Source: Sphingomonas oligophenolica (GTDB taxonomy: Bacteria > Pseudomonadota > Alphaproteobacteria > Sphingomonadales > Sphingomonadaceae). Taken from it: 64,000 bases of DNA. Shown one piece after another: positions 7,917 to 16,619 of the stretch. The notes beneath the pieces are model-generated. The model was given only the letters and a program-made list of their open reading frames with translations, was not told the origin of the DNA and did not search any database. Position 1 is the stretch's first letter; every line of letters begins with the position of its first letter. The stretch spans positions 124,001-188,000 of the forward strand of contig NZ_RCZK01000005.1 in assembly GCF_006438955.1 (NCBI RefSeq). The letters are read 5' to 3'. The position numbers and the translations under genes are program-made.

Positions 7917-10169
7917 ATGCGTGCATGGTTGCTGGGACTCGCTTTGGCGTCGGTGGGGAGCGCCGCGATGGCCGCTGACAAGACGCCGCCCGCCGCCACG
8001 GATCCGGGTGGCGAACTGACGCTGGCGCGGGTGTTCGGGAGCCCCGATCTGTCGGGCTCGCAGCCGCGCGCGTTGAAGCTGTCGCCCGACGGGACGCTGC
8101 TGACGTTCCTGAAACCCCGCGCGGACGAGAAGGAGCGGCTCGACCTGTGGGGGCGCGACACGCGGACCGGTTCGGAGCGGATGCTGGTCGATTCGAAGAA
8201 GGTCGGCAGCGGGGCGGAACTGTCCGAGGCGGAGAAGATGCAGCGCGAGCGCGCGCGGATCGGCGGCAGTAGGGGGATCGTCGCGTACGACTGGGCACCC
8301 GATGGCAAGACGATCCTCGTCCCGCTCGACGGCGATCTGTATCTGGCGGGGCTCGATGGCAAGACGCGGCGGCTGACCAATACGCCCGGCGGCGAGCTGA
8401 ACCCGGTAGTCAGCCCGCAAGGGGGCTATGTCAGCTTCGTACGCGACCAGAATCTGTTCGCGCAGCCGCTCGGCGGGGGGGACGCGACGGCGATCACCAC
8501 GGGCGGGGGCGGTACCGTCCATTTCGGCGAGGCGGAGTTCGTCGCGCAGGAGGAAATGGATCGCCGCACCGGCTATTGGTGGAGCCCCGACGATCGCCAC
8601 ATCGCGGTCGAGCGGTTCGACGAGAAGCCCGTTCACGTGTTCACCCGCGCGTCGATCGGCGCGACGGGGACGAGCGTGTACGACCAGCGCTATCCCGCGG
8701 CGGGGACGCCCAACGTGCTGGTCGACCTGTATGTGATGAAGCCCGATGGCTCGGGACAGGTGAAGGTCGATCTGGGGAATGACCCCGACATCTATCTCGC
8801 GCGGGTCAACTGGACGCCCGACGGACGCACGTTGCTCGTCCAGCGTGAGAGCCGTGACCAGCGGGTACTCGACATGCTGCGCGTTGACCCCGAAACGGGC
8901 AAGGCGACCGTCATGTTCACCGAAAAGGCGGGGGCGAAGAGCTGGCTTAACCTCAGCGATGACTACAAGGCGATGAAGGACGGCAGCCTGATCTGGCGCT
9001 CCGAACGCGACGGTTTCGGGCATCTGTACCTCTACAAGAACGACACGTGGACACAGCTGACCAAGGGGCCGTGGGTCGTCACCAACCTCGTGGGTGTGGA
9101 TGAGGCGAAAGGACGCCTGTGGTTCACGGGAACCAAGGACGACGTGCTCGAACAGCAGCTCTATTCGGTCGATATCGCGCGCCCGAACGTCATCACCCGG
9201 CTGACCGAGCCCGGCTATACCAACGGCGCAAGCATGGATGCGAACGCGACGCGGCTGATCGTATCGCGCTCGAGCCCGACCCAGCCGTCGCAAGTCTATC
9301 TGGCGGACAATGCGGGCAAGCGGATCGAATGGATCAACCAGAACGCGGTCGTGCCGGGGCATCCCTATTACCCCTATCTCGCGAGCCATCGCCCGACGCA
9401 GTTCGGGACGATCAAGGCCGCCGACGGCACCCCGCTCTATTGGGAGATGATCACGCCCAAGCTGGAACCGGGCAAGAAATATCCGGTGTTCTTCCAGCAT
9501 TACGGCGGGCCCGGCACCGGGCAGCAGGTGACGCACGGCTGGATGGGGGCGTTGCCGCAATATCTGGTCGACCAGGGCTGGATCTTCTTCCAGATCGACA
9601 ACCGTGGCTCGTACAATCGTGGCAAGGCATTCGAGGACCAGATTTTCCACGCGATGGGGACGGTCGAGGTCGCCGACCAACTGGCCGGCGCGAACTATCT
9701 TAAGACGCTGCCGTTCGTCGAGCCCACCAAGATCGCAACCTATGGCTGGTCGTACGGCGGTTATATGTCGCTCAAGATGCTCGAGAAGACGCCGGGCGTC
9801 TATGCCGCGGCGGTGGCGGGTGCGCCGGTGACCGACTGGCAGCTTTACGACACGCATTACACCGAGCGGTATCTGGGCGATCCGGCGAAGGACCCCAAGA
9901 GCTATGCATCGTCGGCGGCGTGGGCGGACACCGCCAAGATCACGGATCCGCTGCTGATCGTCCACGGGATGAGCGATGACAACGTCTTCCTCGACAACAG
10001 CCTGAAGGCGATCGCCGAGATGCAGAAGACCGATACGCCGTTCGAGATGATGCTGTATCCGGGCTATACCCACCGCGTTGGCGGGCCGGGGATCAGCGAG
10101 CATCTGTGGGGAACGATCATGGGGTTCCTCGACCGCGAGGTGAAGGACAAGCCGACGCCCGCAAAGTAG
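7917..10169 (+). CDS. Exported S9 prolyl oligopeptidase, dipeptidyl peptidase IV type
   Basis: A 750-residue serine peptidase with a signal peptide (MRAWLLGLALASVGSAAMAA). Residues about 40-480 form the DPPIV N-terminal beta-propeller; the EAEFVAQEEMDR segment contains the paired Glu that bind the substrate amino group in DPP4. The C-terminal alpha/beta-hydrolase domain has Ser612 in GWSYGG, Asp687 in MSDDNVF and His719 in YTHRVGG. It should release N-terminal X-Pro dipeptides in the periplasm, feeding peptide uptake. It is followed by a long hairpin and then asd, so it is probably its own transcription unit. Confidence 0.93.
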   Translation: MRAWLLGLALASVGSAAMAADKTPPAATDPGGELTLARVFGSPDLSGSQPRALKLSPDGTLLTFLKPRADEKERLDLWGRDTRTGSERMLVDSKKVGSGAELSEAEKMQRERARIGGSRGIVAYDWAPDGKTILVPLDGDLYLAGLDGKTRRLTNTPGGELNPVVSPQGGYVSFVRDQNLFAQPLGGGDATAITTGGGGTVHFGEAEFVAQEEMDRRTGYWWSPDDRHIAVERFDEKPVHVFTRASIGATGTSVYDQRYPAAGTPNVLVDLYVMKPDGSGQVKVDLGNDPDIYLARVNWTPDGRTLLVQRESRDQRVLDMLRVDPETGKATVMFTEKAGAKSWLNLSDDYKAMKDGSLIWRSERDGFGHLYLYKNDTWTQLTKGPWVVTNLVGVDEAKGRLWFTGTKDDVLEQQLYSVDIARPNVITRLTEPGYTNGASMDANATRLIVSRSSPTQPSQVYLADNAGKRIEWINQNAVVPGHPYYPYLASHRPTQFGTIKAADGTPLYWEMITPKLEPGKKYPVFFQHYGGPGTGQQVTHGWMGALPQYLVDQGWIFFQIDNRGSYNRGKAFEDQIFHAMGTVEVADQLAGANYLKTLPFVEPTKIATYGWSYGGYMSLKMLEKTPGVYAAAVAGAPVTDWQLYDTHYTERYLGDPAKDPKSYASSAAWADTAKITDPLLIVHGMSDDNVFLDNSLKAIAEMQKTDTPFEMMLYPGYTHRVGGPGISEHLWGTIMGFLDREVKDKPTPAK

Positions 10170-10172
10170 AGC

Positions 10173-10215
10173 TTGCTGGCGCGGCGGACGCCCCGCGGCT
10201 AAGCCGCGCCAGCAA
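10173..10215 (+). terminator. Perfect 13-bp hairpin after the peptidase gene
   Basis: TTGCTGGCGCGGC pairs perfectly with GCCGCGCCAGCAA around a 17-base loop, three bases after the peptidase stop codon. There is no T-run, so it is either a Rho-assisted or 3'-protective hairpin, or an attenuating structure just before the asd ribosome site at about 10219-10224. Confidence 0.55.
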
Positions 10216-10231
10216 TCGAAGGACGGACATC

Positions 10232-11260
10232 ATGGGTTATCGGATCGTGGTCGCGGGCGCGACGGGCAATGTCGGGCGCGAGATGGTCAACATCCTCGCC
10301 GAGCGCCAATTTCCCGCCGACGAGATCGCGGTGCTCGCGTCGTCGCGCAGCCAGGGCAACCAGATCGAATATGGCGACACCGGTCGGATGCTCAAGGTCC
10401 AGAACATCGAGCATTTCGATCCCGCGGGCTGGGACATGGCACTGTTCGCGATCGGCAGCGAGGCGACCAAGGTCTATGCGCCGAAATTCGCCAAGGCAGG
10501 CTGCACCGTGATCGACAATTCGTCGCTCTACCGGATGGATCCCGACGTGCCGCTGATCGTACCCGAGGTGAACGCCGCGGCGATCGACGGCTATCGCACC
10601 AAGAACATCATCGCGAACCCCAATTGCTCGACCGCGCAGATGGTCGTGGCGCTCAAGCCGCTCCACGACGCCGCGACGATCCTGCGCGTCGTCGTTGCGA
10701 CCTATCAGTCGGTGTCGGGCGCGGGAAAGAGCGGAATGGACGAACTGTTCGAGCAATCGCGCAATATCTTCGTCGGCGATCCCGCGGTCGCCACGCTTTT
10801 CACCAAGCAGATCGCGTTCAACGTGATCCCGCACATCGACAGCTTCCTCGACGACGGATCGACCAAGGAAGAATGGAAGATGGTGGTCGAGACCAAGAAG
10901 ATCCTGGGCGCGAAGATCAAGGTCAGCGCGACCTGCGTGCGCGTACCGGTGTTCGTCGGCCATTCCGAGGCGATCAACATCGAGTTCGAGCGCGAGATGA
11001 GCGCCGCCCAGGCCAAGCGTATCCTGCGCGAGGCGCCGGGCATCATGCTGATCGATAAGCATGAGGACGGCGGCTACATCACCCCGATCGAAGCCGCGGG
11101 CGACGACGCCACCTACATCAGCCGCGTCCGCGACGATCCGACGGTCGAGAACGGCATCAACCTGTGGTGCGTCAGCGACAATCTGCGCAAAGGGGCCGCG
11201 CTCAACGCGGTGCAGATCGCCGAGTTGCTCGGGCGCCGGCATCTCAAGAAGGCGGCTTAG
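10232..11260 (+). CDS. asd: Aspartate-semialdehyde dehydrogenase
   Basis: A 342-residue enzyme that reduces aspartyl phosphate to aspartate semialdehyde with NADPH, the branch point to lysine/diaminopimelate, threonine and methionine. The N-terminus has the nucleotide fold motif VAGATGNVG. The catalytic Cys132 is in NPNCSTAQM, and the substrate-binding His is in FVGHSEAINIEF. Start at 10232 follows the AAGGACGG ribosome site; the frame is open further upstream but the GATGNVG motif is at the normal distance from this Met. The RES gene starts 16 bp downstream. dapE of the same pathway is at 48893. Confidence 0.96.
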   Translation: MGYRIVVAGATGNVGREMVNILAERQFPADEIAVLASSRSQGNQIEYGDTGRMLKVQNIEHFDPAGWDMALFAIGSEATKVYAPKFAKAGCTVIDNSSLYRMDPDVPLIVPEVNAAAIDGYRTKNIIANPNCSTAQMVVALKPLHDAATILRVVVATYQSVSGAGKSGMDELFEQSRNIFVGDPAVATLFTKQIAFNVIPHIDSFLDDGSTKEEWKMVVETKKILGAKIKVSATCVRVPVFVGHSEAINIEFEREMSAAQAKRILREAPGIMLIDKHEDGGYITPIEAAGDDATYISRVRDDPTVENGINLWCVSDNLRKGAALNAVQIAELLGRRHLKKAA

Positions 11261-11276
11261 GGCGCGGGCGGAGGAC

Positions 11277-11783
11277 ATGGCGCCCGCGATCCCGTTACTG
11301 GCGGTGAGCGGGCGGTTCTATCGCAGCATGATCGCGACGCGGGCGGATGCGGTGATTGATGCGCCGGGGCCGATCAGCGCAGGCCGCTATCATCGACCCG
11401 GCGAGCCCGCGCTTTACATCACGCGCGAGCCCGAATGGGCGGGTATCGCGGTTCGCCGCTACAGCGTCGAGGACGGCCTGCCGCGCGTGATCGTGCCGGT
11501 CGACCTCAGCGAGGCGCGGGTGTTCGACCAGCGCGACGCGGCGGCCTGCGCCAGTCTGGGGATCGACCCCGACCGGTCGAACCAGGACTGGCGCGCTGCG
11601 CTGGCAGCGGGGGAGGAACCGGGGTCATGGGTGGCAGCGGACCGCGTGCGCCGGATCGGTGCCGACGGCATCGTCGATCGATCGCGCAGCATCAATGGCG
11701 GCTGGCACGTCGCGCTGTTCCGGTGGAACGGGATCGGCGGGCCGACCGTCACCGTGGCGGGTGCTGCCGTGCCGTGCGACTAA
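11277..11783 (+). CDS. RES-domain protein, orphan
   Basis: A 168-residue protein with RES-family features: GRFYR near the N-terminus, AGRYHRPGEPALYIT in the core, and the Ser-Ile-Asn-Gly-Gly-Trp region near the C-terminus. RES proteins are NAD-degrading or ADP-ribosylating toxins normally encoded beside a Xre-like antitoxin. Here there is no antitoxin gene on either side: asd is 16 bp upstream and tRNA-Pro is downstream. It may be a domesticated or non-toxic homologue; the acidic residue after the ALYIT strand appears replaced. It probably shares the asd transcript. Confidence 0.78.
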   Translation: MAPAIPLLAVSGRFYRSMIATRADAVIDAPGPISAGRYHRPGEPALYITREPEWAGIAVRRYSVEDGLPRVIVPVDLSEARVFDQRDAAACASLGIDPDRSNQDWRAALAAGEEPGSWVAADRVRRIGADGIVDRSRSINGGWHVALFRWNGIGGPTVTVAGAAVPCD

Positions 11784-11845
11784 GCTATCGGCCGTGGGCG
11801 GCTGAGGCGACCCCACCGCGCTTGCGTTGCGCCGTATCGGACTCG

Positions 11846-11922
<77 letters not shown>

Positions 11923-12004
11923 ACGCGAGCGGGTGACTAGGCGGGAAGGGGGCGGGGCGCAAGCGGCAAACCGCTGTCGCGACACATGGAAGTCGCGTCG
12001 GCGC

Positions 12005-12080
12005 TGGTGGGCCCGGCAGGACTCGAACCCGCAACCTAGCCGTTATGAGCGGCCAGCTCTAACCATTGAGCTACAGGCCC
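12005..12080 (-). tRNA. tRNA with CAT anticodon, probably tRNA-Ile2
   Basis: A 76-nt cloverleaf on the minus strand: acceptor GGGCCTG/CGGGCCC, anticodon loop CTCATAA (CAT), T-loop GGTTCGAGTCC and encoded CCA. The short D-loop AATGGTTAGAGC and the overall sequence resemble tRNA-Ile2, whose C34 is converted to lysidine by TilS, more than elongator tRNA-Met. Initiator is excluded because the acceptor is fully paired. Confidence 0.88.
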
Positions 12081-12124
12081 CACCGTGCCGTGTCCCGCCG
12101 CATCGCGCGAAGGAGCAACCGCAT

Positions 12125-12150
12125 AAAAAAGGCGCTCCCAAGGGAACGCC
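12125..12150 (-). terminator. Rho-independent terminator of the lipoprotein genes
   Basis: On the minus strand: GGCGTTCCC, two-to-three-base loop, GGGAGCGCC, then six T. One G-T wobble in the stem. It is 37 bp past the stop codon of the lipoprotein at 12187-12459. Confidence 0.85.
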
Positions 12151-12186
12151 GCCACATGCAATCCAAGCGGACCGCGCGTCAATCCA

Positions 12187-12459
12187 TCAGTGTAGGGTGT
12201 CGACCTTCGCGTCGGCCTGGTCGCGGACATTGTCCGCGGCGGCATCGATGCCGTCGGCGGCGTTGCGCAAGGCGATTGCCGCGCTGTCATTGGCCATCGC
12301 ATCGGCCATCGCGTCCATATTGTCCGCGCGCGCCTCGAGATCGCTGGCGAGCAAATCGGCCTTGTTCTCGACCGACCCGACGTCGGGAGATTGATGGCAG
12401 GCCGCGAGGGGCATCAGCCCCATCGCGACCGCCAGCGTTGCTGATCTGATCATGCGCAT
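12187..12459 (-). CDS. Small lipoprotein, paralogue of 12491-12754
   Basis: A 90-residue protein with a lipoprotein signal ending in the lipobox LAAC (MPLAACHQSP), so it should be lipidated and anchored on the periplasmic face of a membrane. The mature part is Ala/Asp-rich with heptad-like Ala/Asn/Asp spacing and ends in NVRDQADAKVD, matching NVRDAAEEKAD in the neighbour. This is consistent with a short helical, coiled-coil-like rod. An ATG at 12474 is an alternative start. It is followed by a good terminator. Function unknown. Confidence 0.75.
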   Translation of the reverse strand: MRMIRSATLAVAMGLMPLAACHQSPDVGSVENKADLLASDLEARADNMDAMADAMANDSAAIALRNAADGIDAAADNVRDQADAKVDTLH

Positions 12460-12490
12460 CGCGCCATCCATCATTTCGGCAACGACTTGA

Positions 12491-12754
12491 TTACATGTTG
12501 TCCGCCTTTTCCTCGGCGGCGTCGCGGACGTTGTCGGCGGCGTCGTCCATATTCTCGGCCATCGCCTCGGTATTGTCCTTGGCGGTCGGATCCATCGTGG
12601 TGTTCGACATATCCATCATGTTGTCGGCCTGCATTTCCATGTTGTCAGCCATCATGTCGCCGTTGTTTTCAACGGCTGCCGCCTCTGGCGACTTCGAACA
12701 TGCAGCGACGGACATCAGGCCGGCGGCAGCGAGAACGAAAGCGATCTTCTTCAT
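12491..12754 (-). CDS. Small Met/Asn/Asp-rich lipoprotein
   Basis: An 87-residue lipoprotein: MKKIAFVLAAAGLMSVAAC carries the lipobox VAAC, followed by SKSPEAAAVEN. The mature part has a repeated (D/E)NM pattern (about six DNM/ENM units), unusually rich in Met, and the C-terminus NVRDAAEEKADNM is shared with the downstream paralogue. Methionine-rich periplasmic peptides can bind Cu(I), but this is only a possibility. It is 31 bp upstream of its paralogue and is probably co-transcribed with it. Confidence 0.78.
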   Translation of the reverse strand: MKKIAFVLAAAGLMSVAACSKSPEAAAVENNGDMMADNMEMQADNMMDMSNTTMDPTAKDNTEAMAENMDDAADNVRDAAEEKADNM

Positions 12755-12888
12755 TCGGTTGCTCCCCAAAAAAGCAAAATTATTCGCAGCCGACCCGATT
12801 GCCGATGCGAAGCGGCCCGCATAGCGCACGGTTCGACACGGTCAACCGCATTAATTCATCCGCGAGCAAGGTTCATGGCGAAAATGCC

Positions 12889-14292
12889 TTATTTACGCGG
12901 GGTTACCTTGCCGATGTCCTCGGGTGCATTTGCGACGATCGCCAGCATCGCGGTCCAGGCCGCGACGTTTTGACGAAGCTGTTCCGGGTCGATCCGGTCG
13001 AGCACGTCGTCGGGGGTATGGTGGGTATCGAAATAGCGGATTCCCGATTGGTTGAGGTCGATCGCCGCGACGCCGAGCGCCATCGTCGGGCCGACATCGG
13101 TGCCGTCCCCGCCGACCCCCGCACCGCGGCTGATCCCGAGCGGCGCGAGCGCGCTGGCGAGGCGATCGCCGACCGGCTTGGCGCTGTCGGGCAGGTTGGT
13201 CTCGAACCGCCACACCCGATCGGCGCCGAAGTCGCTTTCGCCCGCGGCGGCATGGGGTTCGCCGCCATGGACCCGTGCATAGTCCTTGCCGCCGTAGCCG
13301 CCGGGCTCTTCGGCGCCGAACCAGACGACGCGGATCGTCCGCCGCGGCGTCCCCGCATCCATGATCCGCTTGGCGGCGGCGGTGGTGATCGCGACGCCGC
13401 TGGCATCGTCGATCGCGCCGGTGCCGAGATCCCAGCTGTCGAGGTGGCCGCCGATCAGGACGATTCCCGCGCCGGGGTCGCTGCCCGGCACATCGGCGAT
13501 GACGTTGCCCGAGGTGCCTTGCCCGGCAAAGCGCGGGGTCAGTGTCAGGTGCATCGTGATCGGCTTGCCGCGCCGCGCGATCCGTTCGAGCAATTCGGCG
13601 TCGGGCACCGACAGCGCGGCCGCAGGGATCGGCTTCACGCCTTCCGGCCAGTTGGTACCTCCGGTGTGCGGGTTGCGGTGATGGTCGGTGCCGATCGACC
13701 GGATGACGACCGCCGCCGCGCCCTTCGAGGCGGCGAGCGCTGGCCCGACGAAACGCGCAGGCCCGTATGCGCCATAGCTCGACCCATCCTGGGTCGGCTC
13801 CATCGCGTTGCCGATATAGGCGATCTTGCCGGTCAGGCTGCCCGCGGGCGCGTTGGCGAGGTCGCCATAGGTCTTGAAGATCACCACCGGCAGCGTGACC
13901 CCCGCCGCGGGGGTGGCCCCCGAATTACCGAGTGCGACGAGCTTCAGATCGTGGGGGAAGGGCGCGGTGACGGTCGCGGTTTCGACGCCGCGCAGCCAGA
14001 CCGGCATCGTATAGGTTTCGACATGGACGTTCTTGAATCCGAGCGCGGTGAGTTTCGCCACCGCCCAGGTCCGGGCGCGCGCCTCCGCCTCGGTCGCGGC
14101 AAGCCGCTGGCCGACCTCGGTCGTCAGCCCTTCGACGATGTCATAGGCCAGGTCGTCGGTGAGCGCGGCGTCGCGCAACGCGGCGACCGTCGCGTCGACG
14201 GGTGCGGGCGCGGCGGGGGCGTCGCGCTGCGCGAAGGAGGGGGCGGCGAGGGCGGAGGCGGCGAAGGCCGCGGCGAGGATGCGATGGTTCAT
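12889..14292 (-). CDS. Exported M28-family metallopeptidase
   Basis: A 467-residue peptidase with a signal peptide (MNHRILAAAFAASALAAPSFA). A PA-like insert lies between residues about 110 and 260. The di-zinc catalytic domain has HLDSWD, GAIDDASG, FGAEEPGG (catalytic plus metal Glu), GESDFG and HHTPDD, giving the full set His, Asp, Glu, Asp, His. It resembles the plasma glutamate carboxypeptidase branch of M28 and should act as a periplasmic exo-peptidase. The frame is open to 14379 but the signal peptide fixes the start. It is divergent from ettA with about 100 bp between. Confidence 0.9.
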   Translation of the reverse strand: MNHRILAAAFAASALAAPSFAQRDAPAAPAPVDATVAALRDAALTDDLAYDIVEGLTTEVGQRLAATEAEARARTWAVAKLTALGFKNVHVETYTMPVWLRGVETATVTAPFPHDLKLVALGNSGATPAAGVTLPVVIFKTYGDLANAPAGSLTGKIAYIGNAMEPTQDGSSYGAYGPARFVGPALAASKGAAAVVIRSIGTDHHRNPHTGGTNWPEGVKPIPAAALSVPDAELLERIARRGKPITMHLTLTPRFAGQGTSGNVIADVPGSDPGAGIVLIGGHLDSWDLGTGAIDDASGVAITTAAAKRIMDAGTPRRTIRVVWFGAEEPGGYGGKDYARVHGGEPHAAAGESDFGADRVWRFETNLPDSAKPVGDRLASALAPLGISRGAGVGGDGTDVGPTMALGVAAIDLNQSGIRYFDTHHTPDDVLDRIDPEQLRQNVAAWTAMLAIVANAPEDIGKVTPRK

Positions 14293-14395
14293 GGCGGAAG
14301 CGTACGGGCGTGCGGCGGGTTTGCCAACGGGCGGGCGCGACCCTATGTCGCGCGCACCGAATTCCCTCTTCACGAACACCCGAACGGAGACCCCC

Positions 14396-16069
14396 GTGGC
14401 CGGCCAATATGCCTATGTCATGAAAGACATGACCAAGACTTTTCCCGGCGCGAACAAGCCGGTGCTGTCGAACATCAACCTGCAATTCTATCACGGCGCG
14501 AAGATCGGCATCGTCGGGCCGAACGGCGCGGGCAAATCGACGCTAATCAAGATCATGGCGGGAATCGACAAGGATTATACCGGCGAGGCGTGGCCGGGTG
14601 AGTATGTTACCGTCGGCTACCTGGAACAGGAGCCCGAACTCGACGCGACCAAGACCGTGCTGGAGAACGTCAAGGACGGCGCGCGCGCAACCGCCGACAT
14701 GGTCGAGCGCTTCAACCAGATCGGGATCGAGATGGGCGAGGACGGCGCGGATTTCGATGCGCTCGGCACCGAGATGGGCGATCTCCAGGAAAAGATCGAC
14801 GTGGTCGACGGCTGGAGCCTCGACAACCAGCTCGAGATCGCGATGGAGGCGCTGCGCTGCCCGCCCGGCGACTGGCCGGTCGACAGCCTGTCGGGCGGTG
14901 AGAAGCGCCGCGTCGCGCTGACGCGGTTGCTGATCCAGAAACCCTCGATCCTGCTGCTCGACGAGCCGACCAACCATCTCGACGCCGAAAGCGTCCAGTG
15001 GCTCGAAAACCACCTCAAGGAATATGCCGGCGCGGTGCTGATGATCACCCACGATCGCTACTTCCTCGACAATGTCGTCGGCTGGGTGCTCGAACTCGAT
15101 CGGGGCAAGTATTTCCCCTACGAGGGCAATTACTCGACCTACCTCGAGAAGAAGGCCAAGCGGCTCGAGCAGGAGGATCGTGAGGAATCGGGTCGCCAGA
15201 CCGCGATTCGGAACGAGCTCGAATGGATTCGCCAGGGATCGAAGGCGCGCCAGACCAAGTCGAAGGCGCGGATTGCGAATTTCGACCGGCTCGTCGCCGC
15301 GCAGGAAGGCCGCTCTCCCGGCAAGGCGCAGATCGTCATCCAGGTGCCCGAACGGCTCGGCGGCAAGGTGATCGAGCTCGACAATGTCTCCAAGGCCTAT
15401 GGCGACAAATTGCTGTTCGACAATCTCAGCTTCACGCTGCCCGCGGGTGGCATCGTCGGCGTGATCGGCCCCAACGGTGCGGGCAAATCGACGCTGTTCA
15501 AGCTCATCACCGGGCAGGAAGAACCCGACAGCGGCACGATCGAGAAGGGCTCGACCGTTCGCCTCGGCTACGTCGACCAGAGCCGCGATCATCTCGACGG
15601 GTCGAAGAACGTCTGGGAAGAGATTTCCGACGGACTCGATTCGATGAAGGTCAACGGTTTCGACCAGTCGACCCGTGCCTATGTCGGCGCGTTCAACTTC
15701 AAGGGTCAGGATCAGCAGAAGAACGTCGGCAAGCTGTCGGGCGGCGAACGCAACCGCGTCAACATCGCCAAGATGCTGAAGCGCGGCGGCAACGTCTTAC
15801 TGCTCGATGAGCCAACCAACGATCTCGACGTCGAAACGCTCGGTGCGCTCGAGGAAGCGATCGAGAATTTCGCGGGTTGCGCGGTGGTCATCAGCCACGA
15901 CCGGTTTTTCCTTGATCGCCTCGCGACGCACATTCTGGCGTTCGAGGGCGACAGTCATGTGGAGTGGTTCGAGGGGAATTTCGAAGCGTATGAGGAGGAT
16001 AAGCGGCGTCGTCTGGGCGATGCGGCGGACCGGCCGACGCGGTTGGCGTATAAGAAGCTGACTAGGTGA
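14396..16069 (+). CDS. ettA: Energy-dependent translational throttle protein EttA (ABC-F)
   Basis: A 557-residue soluble ABC-F ATPase that binds the ribosomal E site and gates entry into elongation according to ATP/ADP. Two ATP-binding cassettes: GPNGAGKST at about residue 40 with LSGGEKRR and LLLDEPTNHLD, then GPNGAGKST at about 360 with LSGGERNR and LLLDEPTNDLD. The linker between them is the charged KKAKRLEQEDREE coiled coil. The length fits the family (about 555). The GTG start at 14396 follows a clear AACGGAGA ribosome site. The next gene begins one base after this stop, so it is translationally coupled to a CYTH protein. Confidence 0.94.
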   Translation: MAGQYAYVMKDMTKTFPGANKPVLSNINLQFYHGAKIGIVGPNGAGKSTLIKIMAGIDKDYTGEAWPGEYVTVGYLEQEPELDATKTVLENVKDGARATADMVERFNQIGIEMGEDGADFDALGTEMGDLQEKIDVVDGWSLDNQLEIAMEALRCPPGDWPVDSLSGGEKRRVALTRLLIQKPSILLLDEPTNHLDAESVQWLENHLKEYAGAVLMITHDRYFLDNVVGWVLELDRGKYFPYEGNYSTYLEKKAKRLEQEDREESGRQTAIRNELEWIRQGSKARQTKSKARIANFDRLVAAQEGRSPGKAQIVIQVPERLGGKVIELDNVSKAYGDKLLFDNLSFTLPAGGIVGVIGPNGAGKSTLFKLITGQEEPDSGTIEKGSTVRLGYVDQSRDHLDGSKNVWEEISDGLDSMKVNGFDQSTRAYVGAFNFKGQDQQKNVGKLSGGERNRVNIAKMLKRGGNVLLLDEPTNDLDVETLGALEEAIENFAGCAVVISHDRFFLDRLATHILAFEGDSHVEWFEGNFEAYEEDKRRRLGDAADRPTRLAYKKLTR

Positions 16070-16070
16070 A

Positions 16071-16619
16071 GTGATCCTGAGAGGCCTCGACGAGGAGCTG
16101 CGCGCGCACAAATACTCGCATGTCGAGCGCGAGCGCCGGTTTCTCGTTGATCCCATTCGGCGCCCCGACCTAACGGCCGCGCCGCATCTGCTGATCGAGG
16201 ATCGCTATATCGACGGGTCGCGGATGCGCCTCCGGCGGATGACCCACAGCGACACCGGGCGCGTCGTGCTGAAGCTGAGCAAGAAATACGACGTCGCCGA
16301 TGTGCTCGCGCGTCCGATGGTGACTGCGTATCTCGACGAGGCAGAATATGCGCTATTGGCAGAGTTACCCGCGCGCGCGCTTACCAAGCGCCGCCATCCC
16401 GTTGATGCGCCCGGCGGGTGCTTTGGATTTGATCGGTTCGAAGGTTCGCTAGCTGGACTCGAACTGGCCGAGATCGAATTCGACGATCCGGCGATCGGTA
16501 CCGCTATTCCAGCGCCGGCGTGGACAGTCCGCGAGGTTTCGTACGATCCCAGGTTTCAGGGCGGCGCCCTAGCCTCGCTCGATCACGCCGCCACGCGGGC
16601 GTTGCTCGCGGCGCGATAA
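16071..16619 (+). CDS. CYTH-domain protein (triphosphate tunnel family)
   Basis: A 182-residue protein. HVERERRFLVD is a variant of the ExExK signature that opens the CYTH beta-tunnel; RYIDGSRMRLRRM, GRVVLKLSKKYD and LAEIEFDD supply the further basic and acidic strands that line the tunnel and bind a triphosphate and metal. Known members hydrolyse inorganic triphosphate or make cyclic AMP; which applies here is unclear. The GTG start is one base after the ettA stop, a tight operon. The 3' end overlaps the convergent Uma2 remnant by 51 bp. Confidence 0.82.
   Translation: MILRGLDEELRAHKYSHVERERRFLVDPIRRPDLTAAPHLLIEDRYIDGSRMRLRRMTHSDTGRVVLKLSKKYDVADVLARPMVTAYLDEAEYALLAELPARALTKRRHPVDAPGGCFGFDRFEGSLAGLELAEIEFDDPAIGTAIPAPAWTVREVSYDPRFQGGALASLDHAATRALLAAR

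Noticed and set aside
7902..10103. A 733-codon open frame antisense to the dipeptidyl peptidase gene
   Set aside because: The opposite strand has a complete peptidase with catalytic triad and signal peptide. The antisense product is Arg/His/Asp-rich with no fold motif, a usual effect of GC-rich codon third positions.
10106..10231. Longer start for asd at 10106
   Set aside because: This would overlap the upstream gene's 3' end and place 42 unrelated residues before the nucleotide-binding strand; the ribosome site is at about 10219-10224.
11277..11783. A RES/Xre toxin-antitoxin pair
   Set aside because: No Xre-like or DUF2384 gene is adjacent on either side; kept only as an orphan RES protein.
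12487..14601. A 704-codon plus-strand frame across the lipoprotein and M28 genes
   Set aside because: Composition is low-complexity Arg/Gly/Asp, and both minus-strand genes have clear signals and motifs.
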